Below the pieces are notes generated by a model that did not search any database, was not told the DNA's origin, and saw only the letters and a program-made list of their open reading frames with translations. The translations under genes and the position numbers were made by a program. Positions 46,798 to 59,292 of a DNA stretch of 64,000 bases are shown here, in pieces (position 1 is the stretch's first letter; each line of letters starts with the position of its first letter). The stretch is from Hofstenia miamia. Its lineage: Eukaryota; Xenacoelomorpha; Acoela. The stretch covers positions 1,123,809 through 1,187,808 of the forward strand of contig SCFE01000109.1 of NCBI GenBank assembly GCA_004352715.1, read 5' to 3'.

Positions 46798-48532
46798 TGT
46801 TCCTTATTCTTTTCCTTCAAAAAACTCTATATTAATGACATTCTCTTCAAACTTTACGTTCGTGATCTTAATCATACATATTTCTTCTATCTTCTATTTT
46901 TTTCAAATCCACAATGACCAGTTCCACCAATTCTTCCTCCAAATTATTAATCTTTAAGTCCTATTGCCGAATTCTTCATTCGTCTTTTACACCTTTCTTT
47001 TAAATATCAGATTTTCTACTTTTTGTTTAGAATTCTTTCACTGGATTTTTCCAATAAATTGCTCTAGGTTTCTACAATTTTGATGTATTTGATTTCCTAA
47101 TATTCTCTCCTGCTATCAATGGCTAGCGATTCTTCGCTAAAGTTTTTTTTCTTCTAATAGCTTTTTCTATCGTGTAATATTTTCAAAACAACTACAAACC
47201 GGCTTCAGGTCGTCAATAACAGGAATTAAGGTTTGTATATTTAGAGGCAGTTCAAGACTTTGCATGAAACTGTGTTCATTATATTAGCTATGAAGTGAGC
47301 AAGAGTAAAAATGTTCATTTCTTATCCAGATGGTAAAGATTAATTAAGTGGTTAATTTTACTGTTTCTAGCAAGCATAAAAATGGTGACGCATGGCTCAT
47401 GCTAAGGTCAAGAACAGTTTGAATTTGATATATAATATCCCTCACTTTAATGGTAAAAAATTTTAAATATTTGAAAATTCGGTAGAAAAGACGTGATGTT
47501 GTCTAATTACATTACAACAGACCGTATTCATAAATTTTATTTTCGAGTTTTGACTGCAAACGCGTTAATATCGCCAAGAGCTTAAAAGTGTACAAAGAGT
47601 ATTACTGAGGAAACTTTAGATGTCAAATAGGCCTGTTAGAGGAAGTCAATATTTTAGGCCATTTGGGAAAATGTGGTGTTGTCTTCATCATAGAGATAAA
47701 AAAGTTTCAATCACAAAATCAGGTGTGATATATATATATATATGTTTTTTACAAAACCTCATGTCCGCGTTTCTAAACATAAATCTTTGAAATTTAGCAA
47801 GGTAGTGTCTCTTTAATTTACCTATATCCATGGTAAATATATTTTAGTTCAAATGAATACTGCGGAAGCAATGGCCAAAAAATTGGTATTTTGGAGAAAA
47901 AGTACGATCCCCGCTAAATTTCGGACAGTTTCCCTCCAAATGTAAGGTTTTTGCATTTTCCATAAAAAACGGAACAAAAATGTATATAATATACTAATTT
48001 ATTTTTCATTTTTATATTCTTAATAGTGTTTTGTGGATAATTTTTTGAATTCTATACTTCACAAATTTTTTTATTGATTGGTAAACAATCAGAATCACTA
48101 ATGCATTCCAATCTAATAAGTTGATAAAAATTAGTACAGCAGTTGATTAGTATATATGTTGTATAGATTATTCATACTTTTGCTTTGCTATTTTGAATAT
48201 TTAAATGTAATCTTTATGTAAAATTGCAAAAATTTCTAACATTTTTCTGTAGAAAGAAAATTATAATGAATGCTCTCAAAGAATTATTAAATGAAGTCAA
48301 TGTAAAGGGGATGAATAGAAATTCTATATTAAATTTTTCATTTCAGCAAAGCGAGAGAGAAAATGTAGAAATTATTACAAAGCGATAGAATAAGATTTCC
48401 TAAAATAAATTGCAGAATATATATATATATATATATATATTCACTACGAAGCATTCCATTAATAATATCTTTAAGTTATTCGTTTATCGACAAAGTTCTA
48501 AAGCTATTTCAAAAGATGTGAAATTCACAAAT
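46798..48532. other. No gene seen; short (TA)n tracts
   Basis: (TA)n tracts are at about 47727 and 48418-48440. The rest is AT-rich. The last part before 48533 should hold the 3' UTR of the TPR gene on minus. Confidence 0.45.
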
Positions 48533-49447
48533 TTAAGTACGTTTGGCAACGCTGCTTAAGAGTTCCTTCGTACGTTGAATCATTTCTTCATTGTCTGGAT
48601 CGCAAATAGTAATTATGCTTAAAGAACGTTCTGCTAGCTTTTTACTTAGCTTGTAATTCTCTAACTTGTACCAAATAATGCTTTCTTTTAGATAAACGGT
48701 TCCAACCTTTGTGTGTCGTTTCCCCAAAATTTCCTCATAAATTTGTCTTGCTTCGTGATATAGTTGCTGGGCACGTTCGTCGTCTTCATTGTTTGCATGT
48801 ATATCAGCCTTTGCAGTTAATATATCTGCTTTTTCAACAGTTTTACTTTCATTTACACATAGTGCTTCTTCAAACTGCTGCAGAGCCAAATCCTCTTGAC
48901 CAATTTCAAGCAATGCATTTGCCAAGTTCATCAGCGCATCTCTTATTTTTTCATTATCGTCATAAAAAAATTGTTTACAAATCATTAATGCACTTTCGTA
49001 GTATCCAATTGCCGTCTTTTGGTCATTGTCATTTTGGTAGGATAATGCAAGACTTGTATATAGTGAAAGCATTTCAGGAATAGATGTGTCGTTCTCAATA
49101 AATGTTTTTGCGCGAAATTCCGCTTTATGCATTAATTCCCTTATTGTTTGTAATTTGTTTATTTTTATTGTGTATTCTCCTAAAAATGCTGTGGTTTTTA
49201 TTCCATCCAATCCACTTGATTTGTCGTTCCTGTCGAGTAAATCAGCTGCTGCGATTTTCCCCTGAATCGCTATCCAATTTTCTAAAAAATCTTTTATTTT
49301 GTTTTCTGCCCTATCTAGTCTATAGTCTTTAAGACACTTGGTGAGGATAAGTTTTTCTTCTTCATTCGACGTTTCAGCGTTTCGAACTTTAAGTTTGCAG
49401 AGATATTCTTTTGCTTCCTCGAAACCATTTTTGTGTTTAACCAAATT
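48533..49447 (-). CDS. TPR-repeat protein, 3' terminal exon
   Basis: An unbroken 304-codon frame on minus. It is preceded by a splice acceptor (TTATTTCGTTTAG/AAT) at 49447, so this is a terminal exon in phase 0 and not a complete gene; there is no ATG at its head. From about residue 110 it shows tetratricopeptide repeats of about 42 residues, with units around SLYTSLALSYQNDNDQKTAIGYYESAL, DALMNLANALLEIGQEDLALQQFEEAL and ADIHANNEDDERAQQLYHEA. This is the kinesin-light-chain/nephrocystin-like TPR type. TPR tails mediate protein binding and are often fused to NB-ARC or other domains, which here would lie in upstream exons not found. It is intact, with more balanced codon use than its surroundings. 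The specific function is unknown. Confidence 0.82.
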   Translation of the reverse strand, partial: NLVKHKNGFEEAKEYLCKLKVRNAETSNEEEKLILTKCLKDYRLDRAENKIKDFLENWIAIQGKIAAADLLDRNDKSSGLDGIKTTAFLGEYTIKINKLQTIRELMHKAEFRAKTFIENDTSIPEMLSLYTSLALSYQNDNDQKTAIGYYESALMICKQFFYDDNEKIRDALMNLANALLEIGQEDLALQQFEEALCVNESKTVEKADILTAKADIHANNEDDERAQQLYHEARQIYEEILGKRHTKVGTVYLKESIIWYKLENYKLSKKLAERSLSIITICDPDNEEMIQRTKELLSSVAKRT

Positions 49448-50064
49448 CTAAACGAAATAATTTATTTACGGATAAAATAGCGTACAGAAATTAAATCGAA
49501 AAGGAAGTAACTTCGAATGGACAATAGATCGAAAGTGAAATTAGTTAAAAATGAAAACACTATAGAGTTTTAAGTATAGTGTATTCAATAATGAGAAACA
49601 ACAGCGCAATACGCAAATAGTTGAACTTCTCGTAGTTACACAAACTCGCTGCATAGAAAAAAAGAAACGTTAAAATTTACAAAGCAAAGTATAGAATATT
49701 GAAGTATATTGTATGCAACCGTTTGTCATGTTTAATCTATGCAAGGCTCCGCTAAAATCAATTATACAAATTTCAAAATGAAATTATTTTCTATATATAT
49801 ACACACTGTATTATATATATATAAAGTGCACGCCCTATTTTTTTACTTGGAACCCGTTTTGGCTCAAACTAACCCCAAAATGATAGAAAACCATAGTGCA
49901 TTACCTCTAAACAGTTTCAGTTCAAACAAAGATTTATTTTTTAGAAAAATCAAATAAAAGATTTATTTTCATAGATACAAAAATATGTAGACACTCCAAT
50001 TTCTAAAACAAAATAAGAAATTTAAATTTAAAATTTTCTTATTTAAATATCAAAATCCAATCAT
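49448..50064. other. TPR gene upstream intron or flank; no other gene
   Basis: No further TPR exon was recognised. A frame at 49739-49957 lacks support. Confidence 0.45.
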
Positions 50065-51050
50065 TTAATATGTAGTTTCTCCTCCTTTAGCTTTAATAAC
50101 TGCTAAACAGCGATATTTCATAGATTTTATCAATGTGATCAGATATTTCTGGTCAATTTTGCTCCACTCAGCTAGTAATTCTTTCTTTAAATCTTCCACG
50201 TTATCAAATTGCCTTCCTCCTTTATAAACTTGACGGCTTAGGTATCCCTAGAGGTTCTCAATGGCATTTAAGTCCGGAGACCTTGATGGCCACTCCATTA
50301 AATCAATATTTTGTTCCGAAATCCATGACTTTGTTTCTTTAGAATTATGACTTGTTGCCGAATCATGTTGTAAAACAAATTCTATACCATGGTGAAGATG
50401 CGCAAACGGAAGCAGATATTCAGAAAGTCTATCAATGTACTTACTTGAATTCTGTTTGCCTTCTACAAAGACTATTTCCGTTTTCCTTTTGAACTAAAGC
50501 CAGCCCAAATCATGAATCCACCACCTCCGAATTGCCGCTTGGAGAATATTTCTTTTTCCTTACGTAGATCCCTCCAATAGTATTGTAGACCATCAGGGCC
50601 GTCTAAGTTGAATTTTTTTCATCCGTAAAGATCGTTTTTTCCCAATTTTGGCTACCAAAGTCAACCATTTCTTCTGCCCAGTTTAGGCGGTTATTCTTGT
50701 GCCATTTGGTGAGCTTTGGTTTTCCGTTTAGTTTTTCATAAGACAAAATATCACTATTCTGTAACTCCCTTTGTGCTGTACGTACACTGCCTGATAAACC
50801 AAGCTCATAATGCAACTTTTTTGCCGACTTTTTACCCTTACAAGCCTTGCGTATAAGGCTTAACATTTTAGGTCTTCCGGTAGCCTTTTTCTTCACATAC
50901 GTTTCAGGATCACGTAAATACCTATATATTACCTCTCTAGATCTATTCAGCTCTTTAGCGATCTCAGATACTCCACAATTGCGTTTTTAAGGCTTCGATT
51001 TGTTCTTTTTCATATTCACTAAGGGATTTTATTCTACTAATGATTTTGCC
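50065..51050 (-). pseudogene. Tc1/Tc3-like transposase (DD34E), broken
   Basis: Reading on minus from about 51050: SLSEYEKEQIEAL and SEIAKELNRSREVIYRYL form the first helix-turn-helix, then ATGRPKML and the second DNA-binding part (ELGLSGSVRTAQREL). The catalytic domain has IFTDEK, LDGPDGLQYYW, LQHDSATSH and WPSRSPDLNAIENLW. 34 residues separate the second acid from the final glutamate, the DD34E signature of Tc1/Tc3. The stop is at 50065-50067. Breaks are frame changes near 50960, 50610 and 50480 plus a TAG near 50250. It is dead as written; TIRs were not resolved. Confidence 0.87.
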
Positions 51051-51252
51051 CGAAATTCAATACGAAAACACTCGTCCCAAGTTAGAGAAAGAACTTATAT
51101 TAGGTAAATTAAATAATATTTAAAAAAGAACCATTATAAATATGAAAAAACAAGAGTTTTTTAAACCTAATGTGTGTATCTGCAAACTTATGACACGTGT
51201 CATTTTCCAACATTTGTATGGAAAGTACTCCTTAAAATTATTTGTTTGAATT

Positions 51253-52252
51253 NNNNNNNNNNNNNNNNNNNNNNNNNNNNNNNNNNNNNNNNNNNNNNNN
51301 NNNNNNNNNNNNNNNNNNNNNNNNNNNNNNNNNNNNNNNNNNNNNNNNNNNNNNNNNNNNNNNNNNNNNNNNNNNNNNNNNNNNNNNNNNNNNNNNNNNN
51401 NNNNNNNNNNNNNNNNNNNNNNNNNNNNNNNNNNNNNNNNNNNNNNNNNNNNNNNNNNNNNNNNNNNNNNNNNNNNNNNNNNNNNNNNNNNNNNNNNNNN
51501 NNNNNNNNNNNNNNNNNNNNNNNNNNNNNNNNNNNNNNNNNNNNNNNNNNNNNNNNNNNNNNNNNNNNNNNNNNNNNNNNNNNNNNNNNNNNNNNNNNNN
51601 NNNNNNNNNNNNNNNNNNNNNNNNNNNNNNNNNNNNNNNNNNNNNNNNNNNNNNNNNNNNNNNNNNNNNNNNNNNNNNNNNNNNNNNNNNNNNNNNNNNN
51701 NNNNNNNNNNNNNNNNNNNNNNNNNNNNNNNNNNNNNNNNNNNNNNNNNNNNNNNNNNNNNNNNNNNNNNNNNNNNNNNNNNNNNNNNNNNNNNNNNNNN
51801 NNNNNNNNNNNNNNNNNNNNNNNNNNNNNNNNNNNNNNNNNNNNNNNNNNNNNNNNNNNNNNNNNNNNNNNNNNNNNNNNNNNNNNNNNNNNNNNNNNNN
51901 NNNNNNNNNNNNNNNNNNNNNNNNNNNNNNNNNNNNNNNNNNNNNNNNNNNNNNNNNNNNNNNNNNNNNNNNNNNNNNNNNNNNNNNNNNNNNNNNNNNN
52001 NNNNNNNNNNNNNNNNNNNNNNNNNNNNNNNNNNNNNNNNNNNNNNNNNNNNNNNNNNNNNNNNNNNNNNNNNNNNNNNNNNNNNNNNNNNNNNNNNNNN
52101 NNNNNNNNNNNNNNNNNNNNNNNNNNNNNNNNNNNNNNNNNNNNNNNNNNNNNNNNNNNNNNNNNNNNNNNNNNNNNNNNNNNNNNNNNNNNNNNNNNNN
52201 NNNNNNNNNNNNNNNNNNNNNNNNNNNNNNNNNNNNNNNNNNNNNNNNNNNN
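51253..52252. other. Assembly gap (1000 N)
   Basis: Exactly 1000 N, so the size is probably nominal. It hides the upstream part of the retroelement fragment that follows. Confidence 0.99.
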
Positions 52253-53257
52253 TAGATCAGAGCATAGCTATAGATCTCTTCCAACAGACAAAAACAGCGG
52301 AAATGCTGCAACAGACCGAAGGATTAGAAAAAGCCATGACACTATTCATTAAATGCAGCATGACACAACGCCAGGAACACTTAGAGGAAATTCAAAAAGT
52401 CTGGATGAACATGAAACTGCAAAAGAAAACGGAGGAATCATGGCCCGAAATAAGAATAGAAGCACCAGCATGAAAATACCACAAAACGGTGGAAATGGTA
52501 CTATCGGAAATCAACAGAGCATATGAATTAAATACAAAGAAAGACTTCCACAAATTGATATTGGAGGAGAAGAACGCGCCAGAGATCAGATATAGAACGT
52601 CCACATGGTTGCTAGTGATATGGCTCACGGAAGAAAAAGACCTCAGGCTACCCGTAACCAGAAACCAAAGGGTGAAACTTACGAAAGCAAAGAAGTTTGA
52701 AATCGCGTTATCACNCACAAACAAAAAATTGGATATTAAAAGGCCACGTTGAAAAGACAGAATCGCCGAATAAAAACGAGAAACCAATGCAGACGATAGA
52801 AAAATTAATAAGTAGGCTGATAACAAAACACCACCCAACGGGAAGAATATCAATAGTGGAGCTCACAAACATAACAGGAATATGCCCGAGTGAAATACAA
52901 ATATTCGAAGAGCTGATGTGAAAGTACATGTGGGGTGCAACTTCAGAAACAAGATTGAAACAACTCCCCAACCAGCCATGGATAACCACAAGAAAAATAA
53001 TTAAACGAAAACTAGCCGACACAAAAGATATAACAAAACTAATCGAAGAGAAAAACATACAACGAGTGATAAATGAAAACATGAAACGCACATCAGAGAT
53101 AGCCCGAGATGCACTTTTACGAAAATAATTAGAAGGGCCGAGATGCTGAAGAAAGGTGGAATAACGACACCAGTGGAAATATGTGAAATGGTGACGAAAT
53201 CACAACAAGAAAATATCAACGAAGAACAACTGCTAACTTCATCACAATTACTACTAT
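52253..53257 (+). pseudogene. Second copy of the retroelement post-pol ORF
   Basis: From the gap edge the frame is helical and charged. At 52670-52860 it contains LTKAKKFEIAL, KNWILKGHVEKTESPNKNEK, MQTIEKLISRLI and GRISIVELTNITGI. These match the minus ORF at 60.65-60.87 kb (LTKAKKYEIAI, KNWLLKGHTGKLESPNQSEK, VQTMEKILSRII, GKMSVISIANKTGI). The frame changes at a single N (52715). TGA stops at 52471 and 52919, like the TGA breaks of the 60-kb copy. No membrane segment is seen. The function is unknown; it belongs to the same retroelement family. Confidence 0.8.
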
Positions 53258-54257
53258 NNNNNNNNNNNNNNNNNNNNNNNNNNNNNNNNNNNNNNNNNNN
53301 NNNNNNNNNNNNNNNNNNNNNNNNNNNNNNNNNNNNNNNNNNNNNNNNNNNNNNNNNNNNNNNNNNNNNNNNNNNNNNNNNNNNNNNNNNNNNNNNNNNN
53401 NNNNNNNNNNNNNNNNNNNNNNNNNNNNNNNNNNNNNNNNNNNNNNNNNNNNNNNNNNNNNNNNNNNNNNNNNNNNNNNNNNNNNNNNNNNNNNNNNNNN
53501 NNNNNNNNNNNNNNNNNNNNNNNNNNNNNNNNNNNNNNNNNNNNNNNNNNNNNNNNNNNNNNNNNNNNNNNNNNNNNNNNNNNNNNNNNNNNNNNNNNNN
53601 NNNNNNNNNNNNNNNNNNNNNNNNNNNNNNNNNNNNNNNNNNNNNNNNNNNNNNNNNNNNNNNNNNNNNNNNNNNNNNNNNNNNNNNNNNNNNNNNNNNN
53701 NNNNNNNNNNNNNNNNNNNNNNNNNNNNNNNNNNNNNNNNNNNNNNNNNNNNNNNNNNNNNNNNNNNNNNNNNNNNNNNNNNNNNNNNNNNNNNNNNNNN
53801 NNNNNNNNNNNNNNNNNNNNNNNNNNNNNNNNNNNNNNNNNNNNNNNNNNNNNNNNNNNNNNNNNNNNNNNNNNNNNNNNNNNNNNNNNNNNNNNNNNNN
53901 NNNNNNNNNNNNNNNNNNNNNNNNNNNNNNNNNNNNNNNNNNNNNNNNNNNNNNNNNNNNNNNNNNNNNNNNNNNNNNNNNNNNNNNNNNNNNNNNNNNN
54001 NNNNNNNNNNNNNNNNNNNNNNNNNNNNNNNNNNNNNNNNNNNNNNNNNNNNNNNNNNNNNNNNNNNNNNNNNNNNNNNNNNNNNNNNNNNNNNNNNNNN
54101 NNNNNNNNNNNNNNNNNNNNNNNNNNNNNNNNNNNNNNNNNNNNNNNNNNNNNNNNNNNNNNNNNNNNNNNNNNNNNNNNNNNNNNNNNNNNNNNNNNNN
54201 NNNNNNNNNNNNNNNNNNNNNNNNNNNNNNNNNNNNNNNNNNNNNNNNNNNNNNNNN
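53258..54257. other. Assembly gap (1000 N)
   Basis: The post-pol ORF fragment ends into it on the left. A TA run and LINE sequence begin on the right. Confidence 0.99.
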
Positions 54258-54690
54258 ATATATATATATATATATACATTGCAAAAATCAACAGTCCTAG
54301 CAGTGGGTCTTGTGGAACCCCTCTGTATAAATTTACTTGAACTCTTTGATATTGGTTACTTAAATAGCTTCGAATTAATTCCTTACTATTAGTTTCAAAG
54401 CCAATGTGTTCTAATTTTTTCAAAAGAATGTTGTGATGAATTGAATTGAATGCGTTAGAAAAATCTCAGCAAGCTATTCCTAAAAATTCACAATTGTAGA
54501 AAGAAAATGTCCATTTTGGCAGCATAAAGCATGAGCATCAGATGTTGAATGCAATTTCCAGAATCCAAATTGCGTATTTGATGAAATATTATTTTTTTGA
54601 AAGAAAAATATTAATTTGCTGAAAAAGCAATTCTTTTTTTTACTAAAGGGAGGGTGATTGATATTGGTCGACAACTGCTCTAACATTTAA
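54258..54690 (-). pseudogene. LINE reverse transcriptase fragment
   Basis: On minus: TQFGFWKLHSTSDA (RT motif 1, usual QFGFRxxHST), then FSNAFNSIHHNILLKKL (motif A, with the catalytic aspartate of FD replaced by N), GFETNSKELIRSYLSNQYQRVQVN, then GVPQDPLLGLLIFAMY (motif B). After that the frame runs into TA repeats and the gap. It complements the endonuclease and RT-end pieces at 17-25 kb and may be the same family. Confidence 0.85.
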
Positions 54691-55278
54691 AGGATTGTCC
54701 TTTTGTAACAGGGTGTTAAATTTGCTAACTCTACCTGCTTTGGAAAGGAGTTTGCTTTAATGCATTAGTTAATTGTAAAATTAAAAGCAAATTCTTTAAT
54801 GAACGCAAGAATTTTTAGTATTAAGATTTGCAATTGCTTTGAGAATTTGCAATTGCCTCAAGAGAATTTCTGTGATTTCTTGATTGCAGAGGGATATAAT
54901 CAATCCTGTAGTTTCCTAGATGAATAAATTCATTGTTAAATTTTTTTGCAGTATCATCACTTTTAATAATCACTGGTTAGTAATGAAATTTACGATTTTT
55001 TCCGAATTTGAAAGTAAAGCACAATTTTGAAACATTAAGCCTTGTCACCCCACGCATTTGCAAAAAAAGTTTCATGATCTTATAAAAACTTCTTAAACGC
55101 TTATAGCTCAAAGCTATTCAAGTTGTGGTCAATAAAAGAAACCACATGATAAAGGAGTTTCCTCTTTTTTCACTCTAAATTCACGCGCTGGCTTTCTCCC
55201 ATCAAGGCGTGCCTTGCACATATCAAAAAACCGTCAAAATTGTTGCTTCAATGGGCTCAAAACATTCTAAATACATGA
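54691..55278. other. AT-rich stretch before gap; no gene
   Basis: Nothing recognised. Confidence 0.45.
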
Positions 55279-56278
55279 NNNNNNNNNNNNNNNNNNNNNN
55301 NNNNNNNNNNNNNNNNNNNNNNNNNNNNNNNNNNNNNNNNNNNNNNNNNNNNNNNNNNNNNNNNNNNNNNNNNNNNNNNNNNNNNNNNNNNNNNNNNNNN
55401 NNNNNNNNNNNNNNNNNNNNNNNNNNNNNNNNNNNNNNNNNNNNNNNNNNNNNNNNNNNNNNNNNNNNNNNNNNNNNNNNNNNNNNNNNNNNNNNNNNNN
55501 NNNNNNNNNNNNNNNNNNNNNNNNNNNNNNNNNNNNNNNNNNNNNNNNNNNNNNNNNNNNNNNNNNNNNNNNNNNNNNNNNNNNNNNNNNNNNNNNNNNN
55601 NNNNNNNNNNNNNNNNNNNNNNNNNNNNNNNNNNNNNNNNNNNNNNNNNNNNNNNNNNNNNNNNNNNNNNNNNNNNNNNNNNNNNNNNNNNNNNNNNNNN
55701 NNNNNNNNNNNNNNNNNNNNNNNNNNNNNNNNNNNNNNNNNNNNNNNNNNNNNNNNNNNNNNNNNNNNNNNNNNNNNNNNNNNNNNNNNNNNNNNNNNNN
55801 NNNNNNNNNNNNNNNNNNNNNNNNNNNNNNNNNNNNNNNNNNNNNNNNNNNNNNNNNNNNNNNNNNNNNNNNNNNNNNNNNNNNNNNNNNNNNNNNNNNN
55901 NNNNNNNNNNNNNNNNNNNNNNNNNNNNNNNNNNNNNNNNNNNNNNNNNNNNNNNNNNNNNNNNNNNNNNNNNNNNNNNNNNNNNNNNNNNNNNNNNNNN
56001 NNNNNNNNNNNNNNNNNNNNNNNNNNNNNNNNNNNNNNNNNNNNNNNNNNNNNNNNNNNNNNNNNNNNNNNNNNNNNNNNNNNNNNNNNNNNNNNNNNNN
56101 NNNNNNNNNNNNNNNNNNNNNNNNNNNNNNNNNNNNNNNNNNNNNNNNNNNNNNNNNNNNNNNNNNNNNNNNNNNNNNNNNNNNNNNNNNNNNNNNNNNN
56201 NNNNNNNNNNNNNNNNNNNNNNNNNNNNNNNNNNNNNNNNNNNNNNNNNNNNNNNNNNNNNNNNNNNNNNNNNNNNNN
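55279..56278. other. Assembly gap (1000 N)
   Basis: Exactly 1000 N. Confidence 0.99.
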
Positions 56279-56470
56279 CTCATTACTAAAATTGGTGAAA
56301 TAGTCAAAGTTTGAAGCAGTTTTCAGGAAATCATCGAATCTTTCACCCAGTTGAACAATAATTGCATCTAGGATCTCAATACATATCCTCTTAGTTTCCA
56401 CTAAATTTTGGGAACCTCTGATTTCAGAGCAGTAGCCATCAAAATTTATGTAATTCTTCATATAATGCAT
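56279..56470 (-). pseudogene. Possible hAT/ZMYM-like transposase fragment
   Basis: The minus frame reads ICIEILDAIIVQLGERFDDF, resembling the xxFLDxxIxxLxxRF segment in the middle of hAT-derived proteins (ZBED5/FAM200-like). Both sides are lost to gaps. The call rests on one short motif. Confidence 0.35.
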
Positions 56471-56510
56471 GTGAGGGGTTCACAATGTTATCAAAAATAT
56501 TTTCAAAATT

Positions 56511-57380
56511 NNNNNNNNNNNNNNNNNNNNNNNNNNNNNNNNNNNNNNNNNNNNNNNNNNNNNNNNNNNNNNNNNNNNNNNNNNNNNNNNNNNNNNNNNN
56601 NNNNNNNNNNNNNNNNNNNNNNNNNNNNNNNNNNNNNNNNNNNNNNNNNNNNNNNNNNNNNNNNNNNNNNNNNNNNNNNNNNNNNNNNNNNNNNNNNNNN
56701 NNNNNNNNNNNNNNNNNNNNNNNNNNNNNNNNNNNNNNNNNNNNNNNNNNNNNNNNNNNNNNNNNNNNNNNNNNNNNNNNNNNNNNNNNNNNNNNNNNNN
56801 NNNNNNNNNNNNNNNNNNNNNNNNNNNNNNNNNNNNNNNNNNNNNNNNNNNNNNNNNNNNNNNNNNNNNNNNNNNNNNNNNNNNNNNNNNNNNNNNNNNN
56901 NNNNNNNNNNNNNNNNNNNNNNNNNNNNNNNNNNNNNNNNNNNNNNNNNNNNNNNNNNNNNNNNNNNNNNNNNNNNNNNNNNNNNNNNNNNNNNNNNNNN
57001 NNNNNNNNNNNNNNNNNNNNNNNNNNNNNNNNNNNNNNNNNNNNNNNNNNNNNNNNNNNNNNNNNNNNNNNNNNNNNNNNNNNNNNNNNNNNNNNNNNNN
57101 NNNNNNNNNNNNNNNNNNNNNNNNNNNNNNNNNNNNNNNNNNNNNNNNNNNNNNNNNNNNNNNNNNNNNNNNNNNNNNNNNNNNNNNNNNNNNNNNNNNN
57201 NNNNNNNNNNNNNNNNNNNNNNNNNNNNNNNNNNNNNNNNNNNNNNNNNNNNNNNNNNNNNNNNNNNNNNNNNNNNNNNNNNNNNNNNNNNNNNNNNNNN
57301 NNNNNNNNNNNNNNNNNNNNNNNNNNNNNNNNNNNNNNNNNNNNNNNNNNNNNNNNNNNNNNNNNNNNNNNNNNNNNNNN
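56511..57380. other. Assembly gap (870 N)
   Basis: A run of N with no sequence information. Confidence 0.99.
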
Positions 57381-58344
57381 TTGGTCAAGAAGGAGGGGAG
57401 CTGTCTTGTGGAGATCAGCTTTGGGCAGTGGCCCATGGAAGAACTGAAGAGGAAACATCATACAGCTCTGTCACCTAAACAGTGATAGTCAATGCTCAAT
57501 TATTTAATTAACATAGCTAGTTAATAAGAGAGAAAGGTCTGATGGTTCAACAACTTGGTAACACCTCACCCGCAATTTACCGAGTACTCATTATCAGTAG
57601 TTAGACACGGCGTAATAAGCTAGGTGGAGGATGTTACATGTAAAAATATTCCTACACATTGCCTCTCAGTCAACACTCAACTTCTCATAGACACATGCAT
57701 TCATGCCCAAATGCAATCAATATAAATCTGCCCTGCCTCTCCTATGTGTCAGACCTTCATGTAAGTTTTACTTTCTCTCAGAGCATAGCCACTTTGCAGG
57801 AAATTGGTGAAGTCTGGACAAACCTGAAAGCAGACTACTGTCAAGACACAGAATGGCCTACTGTCAACATCTGCAGCCCAAACTCTCATTATAACAGATC
57901 AGTCAAAAAGGTCTTGGCTGAATTATTACTCTCACATGACATGCAGGATCACCAGAACTTTTCAGACAAGCTATTCCCAGAGAAATTCATGCCAGCAATT
58001 CTATTGTGCAGAGCCATGTGGATACTGGTCACCTTCCTTACATGTGACCCGCAGATCCAACTTCCTCTGGACAATAGTAAGTTCATGTAACAACTTTCTG
58101 CTTTCATACTTTCACTTATAGCTTATTATCATCTTGCAGGTGGTTTAACTGAATGTTTCTTCTGTAGGTTTGCTGTTCTTGGCTGTCATGGTTGCATGTA
58201 ATATCCTCTACCAGGCATTATCACTGTTTATCTACTGTTACTTTATAACGTTAGCTGTGTTATTGCGGGTAAGGATTTACTTGTTGTTACTGCTTGACTA
58301 GTTTCTTCTGTTAACTTATTTAACATGGAATTAACTGCTCATTT
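57381..58344. other. No supported gene; 143-codon frame of unknown nature
   Basis: 57381-57478 is unusually GC-rich and open on both strands without a known motif. The plus frame at 57659-58090 is open for 143 codons with protein-like composition (SIATLQEIGEVWTNL, VKKVLAELLLSHDMQ) but matches nothing I know. The minus strand at 57639 starts TGTAACATCCTCC, similar to the LTR start TGTAGCATCATCC at 59268. Confidence 0.4.
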
Positions 58345-58700
58345 TTTAGGTGACGAAGCCATGCGGTAACCTTCATAATGATCTCCTAGTGGGCATCTGC
58401 CCGAAGCGGATCTCCACATCCAGTTTCACCATTCCATCCAATGCTTGAGTGCCACTTCTCAGCTCAATCAAGATAGCTTATGTGTACCCTACATTAGCTC
58501 AGTGCTTACTCAAGACATGACACAACTCGACTTAGACTCTATTGTGTGAAAGTGTTATATCTATTTGCAACCTGAACTGTTACTAGTTGTTTGTTAAATA
58601 TTACATTTATAACTTACTACATGTACAGTCACTTTATCCGTCAATTATAGGTCATCAATTTAGATCTAAAACAGTATTAAGATAATTCCTAGGGTTCGGT
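58345..58700. repeat. LTR-related dispersed repeat, copy 2
   Basis: Collinear with 1860-2425 on the same strand (shared blocks are listed there). It lies within or just beyond the 3' LTR of the minus-strand element that begins at 59268. Confidence 0.55.
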
Positions 58701-59268
58701 AATCCAACTGTATGCTGATAGTTAATTATCTAATAATTATCTAATACATGTAGAAGTGAAATGCTAGTCGGCTAATCGAGAGAAAATCCCTACACCTAAC
58801 CTATGTGCACTTTCGTGATCTGGCACAGAGACCCTAGAATCATTCCCTGTGATGTATCCAGACCACTACTAAACACTGCTCGATTAGCTCGACATCGTAT
58901 TAAATAATCAAACCATTAATGAGAAAATAAAATAAGAATTCTAAGTAAAATTCTTTATCAAATTCTTACAATGGTTTCTAATCTATTTATAGTAATTCCA
59001 AAAGAAGTACCTGTCAATTCAAATTTAAACTTTCTGCCAAGATGGCAGCTAAAAATAATGTAAGCATCATTTAGTCAAAAGTATTTTTATCAACACACAC
59101 AATTATATCTTTTTTGACACATGTTGTTTTCTTAGTTGCATTTTACAAATTAATCTGAAATAATAGCAATTGGTTTAATTACAATAATTTTAATCAACTT
59201 CTTTTTTATCTTAGTCTCTTCTTGCAATGTTTACAGCTTATTTCTTATTATATTTGGATGATGCTACA

Positions 59269-59280
59269 CGCCCCCCTCAG
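59269..59280 (-). other. Polypurine tract and 3' LTR start
   Basis: Minus reads CTGAGGGGGGCG and then TGTAGCATCATCC at 59268. A purine tract directly before TG is the usual plus-strand primer and LTR boundary. It places all coding sequence from 59.3 to 63.9 kb inside one element. The far end of the LTR is not fixed; 58749 (TGTAGAAG on plus) is one candidate, giving about 520 bp. Confidence 0.7.
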
Positions 59281-59292
59281 CTTGCATCATTT

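Noticed and set aside
48709-49332. Plus-strand frames across the TPR exon
   Set aside because: Antisense to a longer frame with recognisable TPR periodicity and a splice acceptor.
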